Source: Liolophura sinensis
Lineage: Eukaryota > Mollusca > Polyplacophora > Chitonida > Chitonidae
Assembly (NCBI RefSeq): GCF_032854445.1
Contig: NC_088300.1
Span: 69,044,984-69,108,983, forward strand
Reading direction: 5' to 3'
DNA length: 64,000 nucleotides
Shown: positions 1-11,736 of the stretch, piece after piece
How positions within the stretch are numbered: the stretch's first letter is position 1
Layout: each line of letters starts with the position of its first letter
The notes under the pieces: model-generated
Told to the model about the DNA's origin: nothing
Database searches by the model: none
What the model saw: the letters and a program-made list of their open reading frames with translations, nothing else
Position numbers and translations under genes: made by a program

Positions 1-730
1 CATTTTCACTTTTTAAATGTTTACCACCTGTACATCAAAGTAATGAATACATCAGAGTGTTAATTGAAAGGAAATGCCATTTCTGTGACGCTTTGGCTAA
101 AGCCCAAACCTCTATTTGACTCTGACTTTTCAGGCAAAAGACCCAGAGACCGTGTCGAAATGGCCTTTGAGGAGTGGTATTTGTGGTTTATCGGTGTATT
201 GATATCATTCTCATCAAAAACTGACCACGCTTAAAGTCTCCAATGTTTTTCAGCCCATCAGCTCTGAATTTTGTTCAAGTCTTAAACGCCCATGACCCCT
301 CATCATCCCCCATCTACCCATATTTTTAATCCTTCAAAGCAATTCGGATATCACCATATCTGCCTTCGGTTTAAATCATAATATTATTGTCATTACATGG
401 AGACCTCAATCTTTCTCGGGTTCTATTAACTTTATGTGTAATGTTTCTCGGGTTTTTTTATGAATTTTATTTGTTGTTTACAAAAAACATCGTCTGTCAA
501 AATATTAGCATCGAGCATTCTTTTATTATTGTTACATATGACTTTCTATTTTGATTGCGGTTGTGTTTTTTGTGTTAGGGAGGTCCAGTTTAAGCGTGTG
601 TCCCTGGCAAACATGGTATATGTAAGAGCGTACATGAAGGTGAAAAACATGAAAGTACAGCATGGTGAACAAAGAAGTCCCTGGAATGTAGAAATATAAT
701 ATATCTATTTAAAGAAACTTCTTTTTAACA

Positions 731-862
731 CATGCTGGCTTCCTCTCCGGCCGTACGTGGGAAGGTCTGTCAGCAACCTGCGGATGGTCGTGGGTTTCCC
801 CCGGGCTGTGCCCGGTTTCCACCCACCATGGCCGCCGTCGTATAAGTGAAATATTCTTGAAC
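731..862 (+). mobile_element. SINE family A, 5'-truncated fragment
   Basis: Matches the 3' part of the SINE that recurs at 24908, 29791, 36990, 37481, 54604, 57224, 61366 and 62976: a GCTGGCTTCCTCTCC block, then GGATGGTCGTGGGTTTCC, CCCGGTTTCC, and GTATAAGTGAAATATTCTTG. The tRNA-like head and the AAATAAATA tail are missing. Confidence 0.75.
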
Positions 863-1612
863 AGTCTCAAATATACAGAAATGAACAAAAATAATTTAGT
901 TAAGGGTTCTGCGAAAGCTCAAAACGTTTCGCCTTGGCAAAATGTCCAATATTTCAGGGAAATATCAACAAATTTTAATGGATCGGCGCTACAGGGAGTA
1001 AGACTAAGGTAATATTTAGGTGTTGATTTCCACGTGGATTCTGACGTCATTCCCTCCCACCGTCACGCGTTTTTACTGATTTTTCACTGGTTAAAATTCA
1101 GTGGAGAGATGACTGCGTTTGATGGTGATGACGTTCTTAGTTATTTGCCAATAATCTTGGGCACAAGGATTGTGGAGTTTGTAAATAAGACCACCAACTG
1201 AGGGGTCACAGACTTTACCTTGCCTCATGCGACTTGCTACACCTTTGTGGTGAAAATTTATAGTGACTCGGTCTATAGAAGCTAGCATTTGTATGACGTC
1301 GTGTATGGCTCATTAAGAGTATATAAATGTGAGTCATTTACTTTAAGTGAACTTTAATTGCCCACATCAACAAATGGATGAAAGACGCATTTTCTTACCC
1401 GCGCTTTGAATATCTATTGAAAATCAACGAAGCGTCTCCGTGCTTGAATATGTGGTATCTATAACATTGAAATTAGTTCTATGAACATGATGGTATACAC
1501 GTTGATGTGAGTTTGAAGGCGTTAGCTATACCTAGGCTTTATAAGACCCGCTGATGAAGACTGTTTCGTTGATTAAGGAATCACAGCTGGCTTTTACATA
1601 GTTATGAACACC

Positions 1613-1722
1613 GTATTAGAGAACTTCAGTTAGAAGTAACAAGTTCAACTTGTAACCAAACTAGAATAGATGAAATAATTTTGATTTGTATTTGTGTCTT
1701 CTAACTAAAGTTCTCTAATATA
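1613..1722. repeat. Foldback inverted repeat
   Basis: An arm of about 25 bases at 1613-1639 (core TTAGAGAACTTCAGTTAGAAG) is repeated in inverse orientation at 1697-1722 with about one mismatch, separated by about 58 bases that themselves hold a small palindrome (ACAAGTTCAACTTGT). This could be a very small MITE or a hairpin-forming element. No coding potential. Confidence 0.6.
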
Positions 1723-4700
1723 TCACATATAGGACAGCGGTCAGCACTTTGTGGTTGGAGAAAACCGGGGATTGGGGGGGGGGGGGGGGCTGGTGACCCT
1801 CGACCATCGGTTGCAGACCTTCTCATTTACAACCAAAGAGAAATCCAGCATGTTTATGTATTATGTGTTTATAAAAAATAGTGCACTTTTCTAATAGTCA
1901 TTAACACTTAAAGATGTTTTCAGATATCCTACATCTTTGTGTTCATGGTAAGCTAAATGAGTGTATACATATTACTGTCTGAGTGCAATCAGTGTACCAA
2001 TTAAGGTCGTATGAACGATTGACTGATGGAACCTGTGCTCAAATAGTCCTCACGAAGAGGTACAGCTATTTTAGCGGTAAAAGTTAAAAAAAAAAACACA
2101 TATACATACTAGGAAGCCTATTAGAGGACATATAAAACCATTGATTTGGATGGACGCTTCCGCCTTAGGCGAAATACAGGTCTTTCGTGCTCCATGTTGG
2201 TGAACGTAATCGATTTATATAACCTTACCGAAAAATAACTTAATAAAACATGTTCAGAGTTTGTTGCTCTACTATCTGTCAAACTAATCCTACAGAATCC
2301 TGAAGAATACGCCAACAAATTCAACACCAAAAATTTGCTAAAGAATTAAAAACATGACTCGTGTGAGTTTGTTTCATGTTTTTGATTTGTTCCCTTGAGG
2401 CTTAACTAGATTAACACAATATTTCCCTCTTCTCACAACAGATTGGTTTCCTTGTAGGTGGCCCGCCTCAGGGACAACGTATTTATAATTCTACCGGACT
2501 ATAGGGGGAAATGGACTCTTGCAAACGTGAATGTTGGTGATCTAAAAAGATTAGATGCTGCAAGGTTTCGACTGAATTGCTTTAGACTCTACCCTCTTTA
2601 ACATACGAATGTTGTAAAGTAAGCTACTCGGGGTTCAAACAAAGAAAAACATTTCAATTTAAAACGGTGAGGTATAAGGCGAGGCTTAAGCCAGCTTTAC
2701 TTACACTTGTCATCCTACACATTGTCCTTAATGGCACTTTATGGTGTTTTTAGCGAATATAAATTCGAATCAAGTTCTTTAAAAAAATGTTAAGTGCTCT
2801 TGTGCTATGCTGTAGAGAAGTGAAAACGAAGGCTGTATAGTCACGCAATGGCTAGAGAGAAATGAATCATAACGATTTTGTTGATGGCAGCGGTTTGGTA
2901 GTGGCACACGCATCACGACTGATTTTCACCGACTGAGCGATTCAGGCATTAACAATCCGCACATGACTCTATGTTTGAAATGGCGATAAGTCTTTCGGAA
3001 GACCTGTACAATAACTTGACTTTAGTTTGTTATATTAGAACGTTAATAGGGACTGCAACTGGTGAAGATTTTTGTTTAACCCAATCATTCCCCACTACAG
3101 GTTATCGTATTGGACACAATACATTATAACTTTCGAGAAGGAAACTATATGTACATTTAGTTCAGGAGGATGGTGCAACCCAGTCATTTTATTCTAGTTT
3201 GACTAAGAGACAACAGTTTAGAGTGTTCAACAAGGAAACTGCATCCAGTAGAGGGCTCTTGTAATTGTAGTAGACATTAGCTATTATAACCTGTCATAAG
3301 GAAACTACAAACATTCGTAAGTAATCCTTTCATAACACGTCTTTTTAGGATATAATAGATTTGAACGTTAGGGAAGAAAACTAGTGAGGATTGTTGTGTA
3401 CCCCATTCGCTTCACAGGTAATGAAGGGGGTGTAATAGATGAGAACGTTGGGAATGGAGTCTCAGATACATGAGATTCACAGCAAGCAGGGGGTTACTAC
3501 TGCAGTGGATTTGAAATCAACAGGACTTAAAACCCTAACGAATTTTATTTTAAGATTTTCTAAAAACTTTGAAAACCGTGAGAACGACTTTGCTTGAAAC
3601 AAGTGGTTTGATAAACACATACTTTCAGTGTCAACCAGCAGACATGTAGAACAATGTGTTAGTGGGTTGGGATCAGAGAACTGTATGTATGTTAAAGGAA
3701 AAGACCTCTGAAAAGCGAAGTAGGTATCACTAAAGAGACTACTCAAAACTATATACAAATATACATTTATCTATGTTTTTTTAGATTTTTGTGAAGAGAT
3801 CTGAAGGCGTTCACACATTTGAATTCTAAGATAGGCTTTATGAACCATACTCTCAGAGTTTAGGAACTCTGACGTCATATGACTTTTTTAAAACTCTAAT
3901 CACGACAATGAATGTTGGAATAACTCTTTTTACCCATGAGTAAAAGGTTACACGTGGTCTACACGCACATGTATATAGCACGGCTACTTCGTAGATATTT
4001 AATTCATACTTCATAAAACGGGCCAAACCTTTTAACATCTCTCTAACTTTTCTGAGGAGAAGTCATTAATATACAATATTTAGAAAGCTTCTTATCCATG
4101 AGCAAAGATCTCAAGCGAAACGTGTCAAGCGCTAAGAAAAAGGTGCAACACCTGGGCTAGTTGTAAAGTTGTCGCTATTTACTTACGAGAAAAGATATGT
4201 ACAATAGTGCTGGAATGACACACTGCCAATGAGTAATGCCCTGTGGTCACAAAGTGTACCGAGGAGATAAACTAACTCGGCAGAGTGGCCAGGCTCGAGA
4301 TATTTAAAATACAACGTGTGAACTTCAATCTCCACAGAGCGCACTATACAACCTCACTTTCACACCCTCTTCAGAATTTGTCCAGCTCTTCTGGTCACAC
4401 AGTTGCTTTATCACGATATACTGAGTTCCAAAGAGCAATAGGTTATTTTCCAAGCGTATTACAAAAATTTAGTTTTTAAAGATTTCTCTTAGGCAGTTTT
4501 GCTGAATTTATCGTAGTAATTTGATAACTTTTCGAAAGACAGATTTCGTGTCATTCAACAGTCCTCAAACACATACACATGTATATTCATAGGCGTGAAC
4601 CGTAAATTTCAGACATTGCCAGTTTTAAACTGACGGCAATGACTATAATAATAGTAGTATGGACTTACGCCATTCACACATTGTGCCGTCTGGTACAAAG

Positions 4701-6293
4701 TTTGCCAGAGTTTCTTCAGGACTTTCTTACCTGACCATCTTATTTCTTAAAGGTTTGTAAAACGAGAGTAGTGAAGAGACATGCCATATATACTCTGTAA
4801 TATCAAAAGGGCAGCTCATCGATGGATGATCCATTTCGATCATCTTAGATGTTTGTGGCTCTGAATACTACAGCAAAGGTTTGAATTTGTGGCTTCTACG
4901 AATAAAGCGGAGTTCCTCTATGTAGGTTTAAAGTCTTAAATCTTCTTACCACGAAAAAAAACCTTTCTTTAGAGGTTGAAGTTACATAAACAGTATAGGC
5001 ACGGTGGACATAGAGATATGGGTTGGTATAGAGAAATGAACAACTTTGAATGACATTCTGAGAACTGTGGCTGGTAAAACCTGGAAATTATATATATATA
5101 TGTCACACAATTCGCACAACCTACGTAATTTGTGAATATTAACAAGGAATATTTATGGACTTATGAGGCTTTAGGCAGAGTGTTGTTTTCTTTCATGTTA
5201 CTTAGATTGTACCCGTGTCAATGCGAGTAAAAGTTCAAGTGAAACCCCTCGGATGTCTCTTGCTCGGAAGTATCAGTCCTTAAATAGATCTAAATTGAGG
5301 TCACACCATTAGGTCATGCGGAACCGTGGAAAGCGCATGTAGTGCGTAGACAATAAACAAAATGGCAGTCTTTAGAAATGTGGGTGATTCCTCCACTGTC
5401 CCGCCCTACTCCCCACCCCAACCTCCGTCTTACGAGGGGTATGACATGTGAATGTTCCTCAAGGTCTTAGGCAAGAACTGTGATATTGCTTTGTTTAAAT
5501 GCAGTGCAAGACCAGTGTTACTCTAGCAACAAGTCCAAGTGTGTGAGAGAATTATAGTTGCTGCCAGCTACATATATTAAAGCGAATTCGACATCTGCCT
5601 AAATATAAACATATCCATCCGAACCACGTTGAAAGCATGACATATCATATTTGTGTTCACTTCACGTGTCCTCCATTTATCTCTTTATATAGTGAAGTAG
5701 TGTGAAAAACAAAGATGTAAACAAAATATTTCATGTCTGTCATTTGGTAAAATCTGCTTGGTAAAAATCTACGTGAAACTGCTTTACAACTAACACGAGT
5801 TTTAATGTACGAATAATAGCGTGGCTATGGCATGATTTTTGTAGTAAAACATTAATCGTGCTACTGTTTCAATTTCTGTGCAGAAGAGTTTACACAAAGT
5901 TATACCACGATAATGTGTAGAATACACCGCATTTGAATTTGTAGTATTTGTTTTTCGAGTAAAGAATAAAGAACACATTTCATTTCATACTTTTTTTCAG
6001 ATACTATAATTATTAGGCCATTATTTGGGGGGGGGGGGGGTCGTATAAATTCCTACTATTTATGCATATACACAAACAGAATAAAACCTTAACTGATGTA
6101 AACTGACAAGGGTCCAGATTTTACGGGTTACCTGTGACTATTTGCCATCTATTACACTGTGATAGTCACGGTTCTGGTTTTATTCTCTGTTGCTGCAGTC
6201 TTTACCAAACAGATTGCCCCAGTAACGAAGATAAGTTAGTTTGACCCATAAAAACATTGTTTGAATTAACAACATATTATGAGAGATACTTAC

Positions 6294-6432
6294 AGTAGAT
6301 AATAAGAGCAACGACGATCAGGAAGAAATGATCCAGATTTTCCGCTAAGGCTGTCTTGAAGTTAGGGTCCGGATCATTGGCTTCTAGCTTGGCTATCCTC
6401 TCGACCAGTTCTTCTATGGTAAAGTTGGACAT
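6294..6432 (-). CDS. First coding exon of a probable AMT-type ammonium transporter
   Basis: Read leftward from the ATG at 6432, 46 codons stay open and end at a consensus splice donor (T|GTAAGTATC, donor GT at 6293-6292), leaving phase 1. The exon encodes an acidic, helical N-terminus (MSNFTIEELVERIAKLEAND) followed by a hydrophobic run (LDHFFLIVVALIIY) that reads like the opening of the first membrane helix of AMT/MEP ammonium channels, whose invertebrate members begin with a similar Asp-Phe-Phe-Leu-Ile segment before a Gln-Cys-Gly-Phe helix. The codon choice and donor make a chance frame unlikely; the family name is my inference from about 20 residues. The downstream exons, at lower coordinates or outside the window, were not identified, so function rests on this exon alone. 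Confidence 0.5.
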
Positions 6433-8290
6433 TTTGACGGCCTTCACTCAGTAAAAGTAGACTAAAAATGTAGACAGTGACACTGAGTGTCTTCCCTGTG
6501 ATGACACGCAGCGTGAAGGTTGTACTAAAAGATAATCGAGACTACATGATCCAAGTACACTTGGACTGGTATGCATATTCATGCGCGCCCGCACGTGCTG
6601 GCCGTTTCATTGGCTGGATACGCTTCACATACTTACACACAATTCTCATTAGCCGTGTTTCTTTTTTCCCCTGGTTGAACACGAGTTGCTATTTATGCGT
6701 TTATTATTTTTACATCTATTTTCGATTAAATATCTGATATTTGCAATATCTCCTTACATAAAAGGAAATAAAATAAAACAACGGGTTGATACATATCCTT
6801 GTTTTGAATAAGTGGTTTCATTATCTACCGTGTCTTCCCTCAAGCTACTCAACAAGCTACCTCAATACTACAGTGTATATATATACACATCTCATGCCGC
6901 GTCTGGGTTGACAGACCTTTGATTGATAACTTTTCGGACAAAAAGTGTCGAACACAATTTTTGGTTTCTCGCAATTCATTGCATGTACAATAACCTGTGT
7001 ATTTTAGTGAAATTAATTCTCAAACGCGGAGAACAGTGACCAGCCACCTCCTAATCTAATCTTACATGTTGTAAATTAAAAGATGTAATAATAAAATAAC
7101 ACTAATAAATAAATGTCGGTGTACATTAGATGTAGGCCTACATACCTTGTCCAAATCTGCTTGAATATATTTGGGTGTGAATTAGAAGCCTGAAGTTAAA
7201 TGTATCGGACTATCCTATAAAATATCTCTGGGATTGGACTATATACTATCTCAAGCCTAACTAAGTCATTTGTGGTATTCGTATGCAGTAGGCCTCTACC
7301 CTGTAGAGGAAATGTGTTCTGATTCATTCTATTTCAAGTGTGTTCGCCCCAAAAAACTCAGACAATAAAACCCAACGACAAAGGTTTCTAAACAGACCTG
7401 AATTAACGGTTCAACTAACGGCACATACTGTCATACTGTACACAAAGGATCGGAATAATGAAGTGGACAAAGGACACCTAGATTAAAACCTCAACAATTC
7501 ATTCACAGTTGCGATGTGCTGAGTTCAACCGGGAATCAATAGGCACACATAGCTAACGGGGCGCCCCTTTCACCTCTCCTACCCTTTCCCCATCCCCTTG
7601 CCTCATATAAATGTATAGACCATCGCTGAGAGGCGTAACATGGTATTCTTGAAACGCAAAGCAAAACCGGTTTTTACTATATATACAAACAAGGCGAAGC
7701 GTGTCCGAAAATTGTGGTTACAGTCAACTACCGATATATCGTTGTAATGAAGCTGGGGCTAACATTTTACAATAATCTCAGACTGAAAGCTCCACCCAGC
7801 AGACAAAAAAGCTGGTCATCATAGGTCTGAAGAAAAAAGGGAAGAAAGAAAGAAAAAATGTCGGCTATTGTCCATGCTGAAAAGTAAAAACATAGGTATA
7901 AAACACGTTCAGAGCCCAAGGCAAATTCGATTTCACTATTATATTACCACTGATGTGATGACTAAGCTAATGTGCATAGAGACAGATTTCTCTGAAAAAA
8001 AAACTCTTTAGCCCCAATGAATCATGTCTGGGAAACAACGTCATGTGCGACGAAATTCTCGTGGCATTTACCAATCCCACCAATCGACATTTTTATAGTG
8101 TTCTGTTTCTTTCCCCATTCCTCTTCGGTGAAAATGTTCTAAAGTTTTCGCCTGGGTGGGTAGCTTCCACTCAGGGTAAAACACACATGATAAAAAAAAA
8201 AACCTCAGTTTCGTTTCTACAGGCCGGGAACTGAAGACAGGAAAATCACAGCTGTATCACTAAGGGAAAGTACATATAAGGCCAGAAAGC
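6433..8290. other. Non-coding flank left of the Polinton
   Basis: Presumed promoter/upstream region of the leftward exon, then AT-rich sequence with no recognisable gene. The open frames here (for example 6477-6737) have no protein-like composition or domain. The sequence stays AT-rich until 8291, where composition changes abruptly at the inverted repeat. Confidence 0.5.
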
Positions 8291-8412
8291 AGTATACACA
8301 CTATAGGTTCTGGGGCACCCTCCCCTTGGGGTCCTCTCCAGAACAAATAGAGGCTCCCAACCCCCCATTCCCTGAACACCCTCCCCCCTGGCAAATAGGG
8401 GCTCCCAGCCCC
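8291..8412 (+). repeat. Left terminal inverted repeat of the Polinton
   Basis: About 122 bases that match the reverse complement of 21513-21633 with few differences: AGTATACACACTATAGG, then a C-rich stretch with CCAGAACAAATAGAGGCTCCC, CATTCCCTGAACACCCTC and GGCAAATAGGGGCTCCCAG. The terminus starts with AG, as is usual for Polintons. TIRs are the integrase substrates and are thought to be the start points of protein-primed replication. Confidence 0.9.
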
Positions 8413-8422
8413 ATCTCGAGGC

Positions 8423-8484
8423 GTATACACACTATAGGTTCTGGCGCACTCTCCCCTTGGGCCCTCCCCAGAACAAATAAAGCC
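8423..8484 (+). repeat. Second, partial copy of the left TIR
   Basis: GTATACACACTATAGGTTCT recurs directly behind the first TIR in the same orientation and runs on to CCAGAACAAATAAAG before a poly-C run. At several positions (GGCGCAC, CCCTCCCCAGAAC) this inner copy is closer to the right-hand TIR than the outer copy is, suggesting slippage, recombination or a nested insertion at this end. Confidence 0.75.
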
Positions 8485-9266
8485 CCCCCCCCCCCTTGGG
8501 CGCCTCCCCAGCCAAGGCGTACACGCTTATTTACAAGTCTAGTCTACATAAACACATTGATATGAGGCGACTTAGTTGGTATTTAATAGATAAGGCGTAT
8601 AGCCTATATGTAGGCCGGATGTGTTGCACAACAGGGTGATTCAGCTGATTTTCTCCCCAGGATAGGGCTTAAACTACGGGTTTTTATGAAAAATAAATGT
8701 GATAGTCTTTTTCAGTGTGTCTTGTTTGATAAGATCCAGTATTTTTAGGAGGATTGGAGATATTGTGTTTATGCGGAAAAGTCCTTCCAATTTAGCCTGT
8801 GTTTCGTGGGTCTGGGATATAGCTCAGTCGGCTGACAGAGGTGGGAAAGGCGCTGTATGTAAGGGGTGTATTCATATACTGCGTATATAAGGGGATGTTT
8901 GCTAGCTCAAATCCGGATTTGGTCTCCTGTATATGTAGTATGTGAATACATTACCTGCATATAGCGCCGGGCTCTACGCACTTCTAAGGAATCTCTGCAA
9001 CTTTCGACAGTTTCGGAGGCAGAGAGACCTTACCAAGGGGTGTTGTAGATGGCCCGATGGTGGTGGGATGTGTCAGCGCCAATTAACCCCCCCTAACGGT
9101 GGGCCGCTGGCGCAAAAAAAATCCGGAGCCCGCCGTTAGGGTGGTGATTAATTAGTAACAATTGGACCATGGGTTCGAGCCCCACACTGGGCAGATTTTT
9201 TTTACCCCGGGGCTCTCGAGACATAGCATGGGGGTTGCCCTGGTTCCAAACAAGTTCCCCAGAAAA
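8485..9266. other. Left subterminal non-coding region of the Polinton
   Basis: No gene recognised. Notable contents: a tRNA-promoter-like A box (ATAGCTCAGTCGG, near 8818), a weak B-box-like GCTCAAATCC near 8904, an imperfect hairpin with arms 9088-9104 and 9128-9144 around a 23-base loop, and a strong B-box-like GGTTCGAGCCCC at about 9172 followed by ACTGGGCAG. The A and B elements are too far apart, and the would-be acceptor strands do not pair, so this is not a tRNA gene; a broken tRNA-derived SINE is the likelier reading. Confidence 0.45.
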
Positions 9267-9970
9267 TCATTCGGAAAGAGCGTTTTTCAGCTCTTGCCGA
9301 GCTAGTTTTCGGCCGCGATCTATAAGCTGTTTTTTCGTGCTTTCATCGATCTCTACGGCGTTGAATACCTTACGAGATTTGGCGCGTATCTCCTGCTTCA
9401 GATTAGAGTAGTTCTTGAGCTCCTGAACGATTTGCTTGAACTCTACGTCTGAAATAACACCATCAGATAATGCCGTAGATACCTGCGCACGGATGCTGTT
9501 AAGTTTGGCCTCGGCCAACAGTCGTATATCGTTATGTTTCTTGGCCTTTGAGGGAAGCTGGCGGCTAACGAATTTTCCGGCGACATTTTAGACACCGCAA
9601 GCTAGGGCCCGCAGCTTCCATGGCCAAGACAGCAGGGGTTGCAATTATCGTTGTGAGTAGCCCCACGCCCGCAACCCCTAGGCCCAAACCGGCCGTGAGC
9701 ATAGCTGAATCAAGTTTTTGTTCTTCATTCACCTCAGACGACGACCTGCGCTCTTGCTCTGCAGTGGATGAGACATCTTCAAGGGAAGCAAACGTGGCAG
9801 GTTCTGCTTGCCCCCCCCCCCATAATCTTTTTGCGGTTGTACTTGCCACTTTGAAACTGGAAGGCGTAGATTTTACCTTCCTGGCCTTGAAGTTCGAACT
9901 CCGACACATCTGCCAAGTCGCTTAAAGACAGGCACGCAGACCTGGGACCGGCTGCGTCCACCATAGTCAT
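9267..9970 (-). pseudogene. Conserved small Polinton membrane-type protein, frame-broken
   Basis: Starts at the ATG at 9970 (MTMVDAAGPRSACLSLSDLA) and ends at the TGA at 9269-9267 (...RQELKNALSE). Three frames carry it. The first runs to a C homopolymer near 9811-9820, where an indel moves reading into a frame with a Ser/Glu-rich stretch and one hydrophobic segment (LTAGLGLGVAGVGLLTTIIA). A second, less clear break near 9600-9560 leads to a charged helical C-terminus (KLNSIRAQVSTALSDGV, then NLKQEIRAKSRK). It reads as a single-pass membrane or virion-associated protein, but I cannot name a function. It follows the leftward gene at 9976-10289 with only 5 bases between, so the two are probably co-expressed. 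The homopolymer break could be an assembly error. Confidence 0.6.
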
Positions 9971-9975
9971 TGTAT

Positions 9976-10289
9976 TTAGAGGGTAGCGCTGAGGTACCCT
10001 ACATTCATATATTTCCCGTCTTTGTCTAAAAGTGCCACGGTCAAGTGCGTTATATAGTCGGCGCGCAAGGTTTTGTACTGTGGGTTGGGAAATGAAACCA
10101 TCTTCCCGCAGTTAATCCCTTCACCACTGACGGCGATGGCTTTAAGTAGTGTGGAACCGCCACCGAAATCTGAGGTTATTCTCACGTTTTCTGAGGTGCT
10201 CAGTTCATATAAATGCACGAACACTTCTTTGTGTGAGACCCAAGTTAGGTAGCTTTTTCACCCTCCACAGTCCCCCCTATGGGCGTCAT
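9976..10289 (-). pseudogene. Small conserved Polinton protein of unknown role, frame-broken
   Basis: The ATG at 10289 opens a short frame (MTPIGGTVEGEKAT) that hits a stop near 10247; the protein-like continuation lies one frame over (LTWVSHKEVFVHLYELS, then SENVRITSDFGGGSTLL and KTLRADYITHLTVALLDKDG) and ends at the TAA at 9978-9976. One indel near 10245 would therefore explain the split. About 100 residues, with alternating hydrophobic residues suggestive of beta strands. The start sits 41 bases from the divergent start at 10331, so a shared bidirectional promoter is likely. Function not recognised; a small virion component is only a guess. Confidence 0.5.
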
Positions 10290-10330
10290 CCCGTCGGAGA
10301 ACCCTAAGATGGGGGCAAGCAGTCAATGTG

Positions 10331-11736
10331 ATGAACATCTTAGCCACGATGAACAGCGAGGATTACAGGTTCAGTAGAGAGGCCACTACAAGGGCCGGGG
10401 CATTTCATAGTATCCAAACCCACGCAGAGCAGCTCACGCGATTTGACATCTACATCGATTAAAAGAAGGCCTTCCAGTCCAGTTCACAGATGTGCTGGCC
10501 AAGTACCGGCTGCCAAAGATAACCGACAATGAAATTATTCGGGCTGGAACACCAATCCTATGCTATTCTGGCAGGAACCAAGTGAACTTCGCGGTCTGGT
10601 GCGCAACCACGGGCTGTGGCGTCTCTGCAAAAAGACCATCTTCTCGCCCCCGACCAACGAATAAGGGCCCTGTACACGTTCCATGTGTATTACCAAGTTA
10701 GGCGGATCTGGAGAGATGCAGGCCCCCCTGCCGCAAGACAGAGCGTGGGCGACATTCAAAAACCACTACGACGAGAGGGCCTATGAGAGGATTTGTAGAG
10801 AGTTCCGCGTAGATGCGCACACAGACTGGAGGCGCAGGGGGGTCAATCACGTCCTCGGAGTGGCAAATTACTATGTCACGAGAACGGGCTACAGCCCCAT
10901 TGGCGATGGGACCTTCGATCCGAGCAGGATGGTCGTTCTCTAGAAAGCCTACAGTGCTCCACATCGACTACATCGAGCAGGACGCCGAGGAGGCTTGGGC
11001 GTCGTTCATTGTCGACATATCCCAAGGATTCACGCAGCGGGGCGTAGAGCGCCTAAGCGATTCCATCCGGACATACGTGTGAGCTGTTTTAGGCGCCCAA
11101 GCGCAAAGAAGGGCGCGTATTCTAGGCACGGGCACAGCCTTCGACGCGCAAAAACAGTTTGCCGCGAACGTTGAAGGACGCCATTTCCTCTCCGATCGAC
11201 CTTCCGTCTGCAATCAAAACGCTACCAGGACGTGCTACAGTATGCCGGGAGCGCTGTAGACTTTGTGTATGGCATAGGGCCTATATATGGCCCCAGCAAC
11301 ATGCTTCTGCAGATCGGCCATGTGGCGAACTACAACAACAAAATCGTCGTGGCCACAGAGGACCAGAAGCTAGGCGCTAATGAGGGTGTGAACGCTAAAG
11401 TGCCGCCCACTTTGCACAAGCGTGCACCTTCCCACGGGATCGTTGAGCCACAAGAAAGCATCCCCACCACCCACCGCGCGCGTTTCAGCATGTTGCAGCC
11501 GCCGGAGGCACACAAGAAACCCCTATTTCCAAACCAAAAAGAATCACGGTGCGGAGAAGATAGCCATCGTCGTCGCTGGGGCTGGTATGGGCTTACTGCT
11601 GCTGTGGGACTATGTGTTAAATACTTGCGAACAGCCACGAGCATTAGGCCACCTACTGCGACGACTAGAGCCCAGACATTATCTGCCAGCCATCCAGTCG
11701 CTTTCCCGAGAAGGTTCAGTAGCCAGGACACGATAA
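10331..11736 (+). pseudogene. Large conserved Polinton gene upstream of capsid, heavily frame-broken
   Basis: The ATG at 10331 starts MNILATMNSEDYRFSREAT and stops at 10462. Protein-like reading then hops frame near 10465, 10600 (into QKDHLLAPDQRIRAL), 10755 (into DERAYERICREFRVD, HTDWRRR), 10935 (into LHIDYIEQDAEEAWASFIVD, SQGFTQRGVERL), crosses an in-frame TGA at 11080-11082, and shifts again near 11170, 11220 (into DVLQYAGSAVDFVYGIG, NNKIVVATEDQKLG) and after 11400, where a C-terminal hydrophobic helix (IAIVVAGAGMGLLLLW) appears. At least seven lesions make this a pseudogene or a badly assembled stretch. The order (soluble alpha/beta body, Pro-rich linker, C-terminal membrane helix) is as in the conserved Polinton gene next to the capsid block. 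I do not assign a biochemical role. The 3' end is uncertain; the recognisable part ends near 11625. Confidence 0.65.

Larger units (their letters stand above)
1..6293. other. AT-rich flanking/intronic sequence, no confident exon
   Basis: Apart from the SINE fragment near 731 and the inverted repeat near 1613, I see no supported gene here. If the leftward exon at 6294-6432 is real, this whole stretch is downstream of its splice donor, so its first intron and possibly later exons lie here; I could not recognise any further exon. A poly-G run of about 18 bases sits near 1774 and another near 6026. The stretch near 6076-6210 belongs to a dispersed repeat also seen near 43290-43425. Confidence 0.5.

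Noticed and set aside
8326-8565. Pro-rich open frame across the left TIR
   Set aside because: It consists of the C-rich TIR and its partial duplicate and has no independent coding evidence.
8810-9200. A tRNA gene built from the A-box-like and B-box-like sequences
   Set aside because: The boxes are about 350 bases apart and the candidate acceptor strands do not pair.
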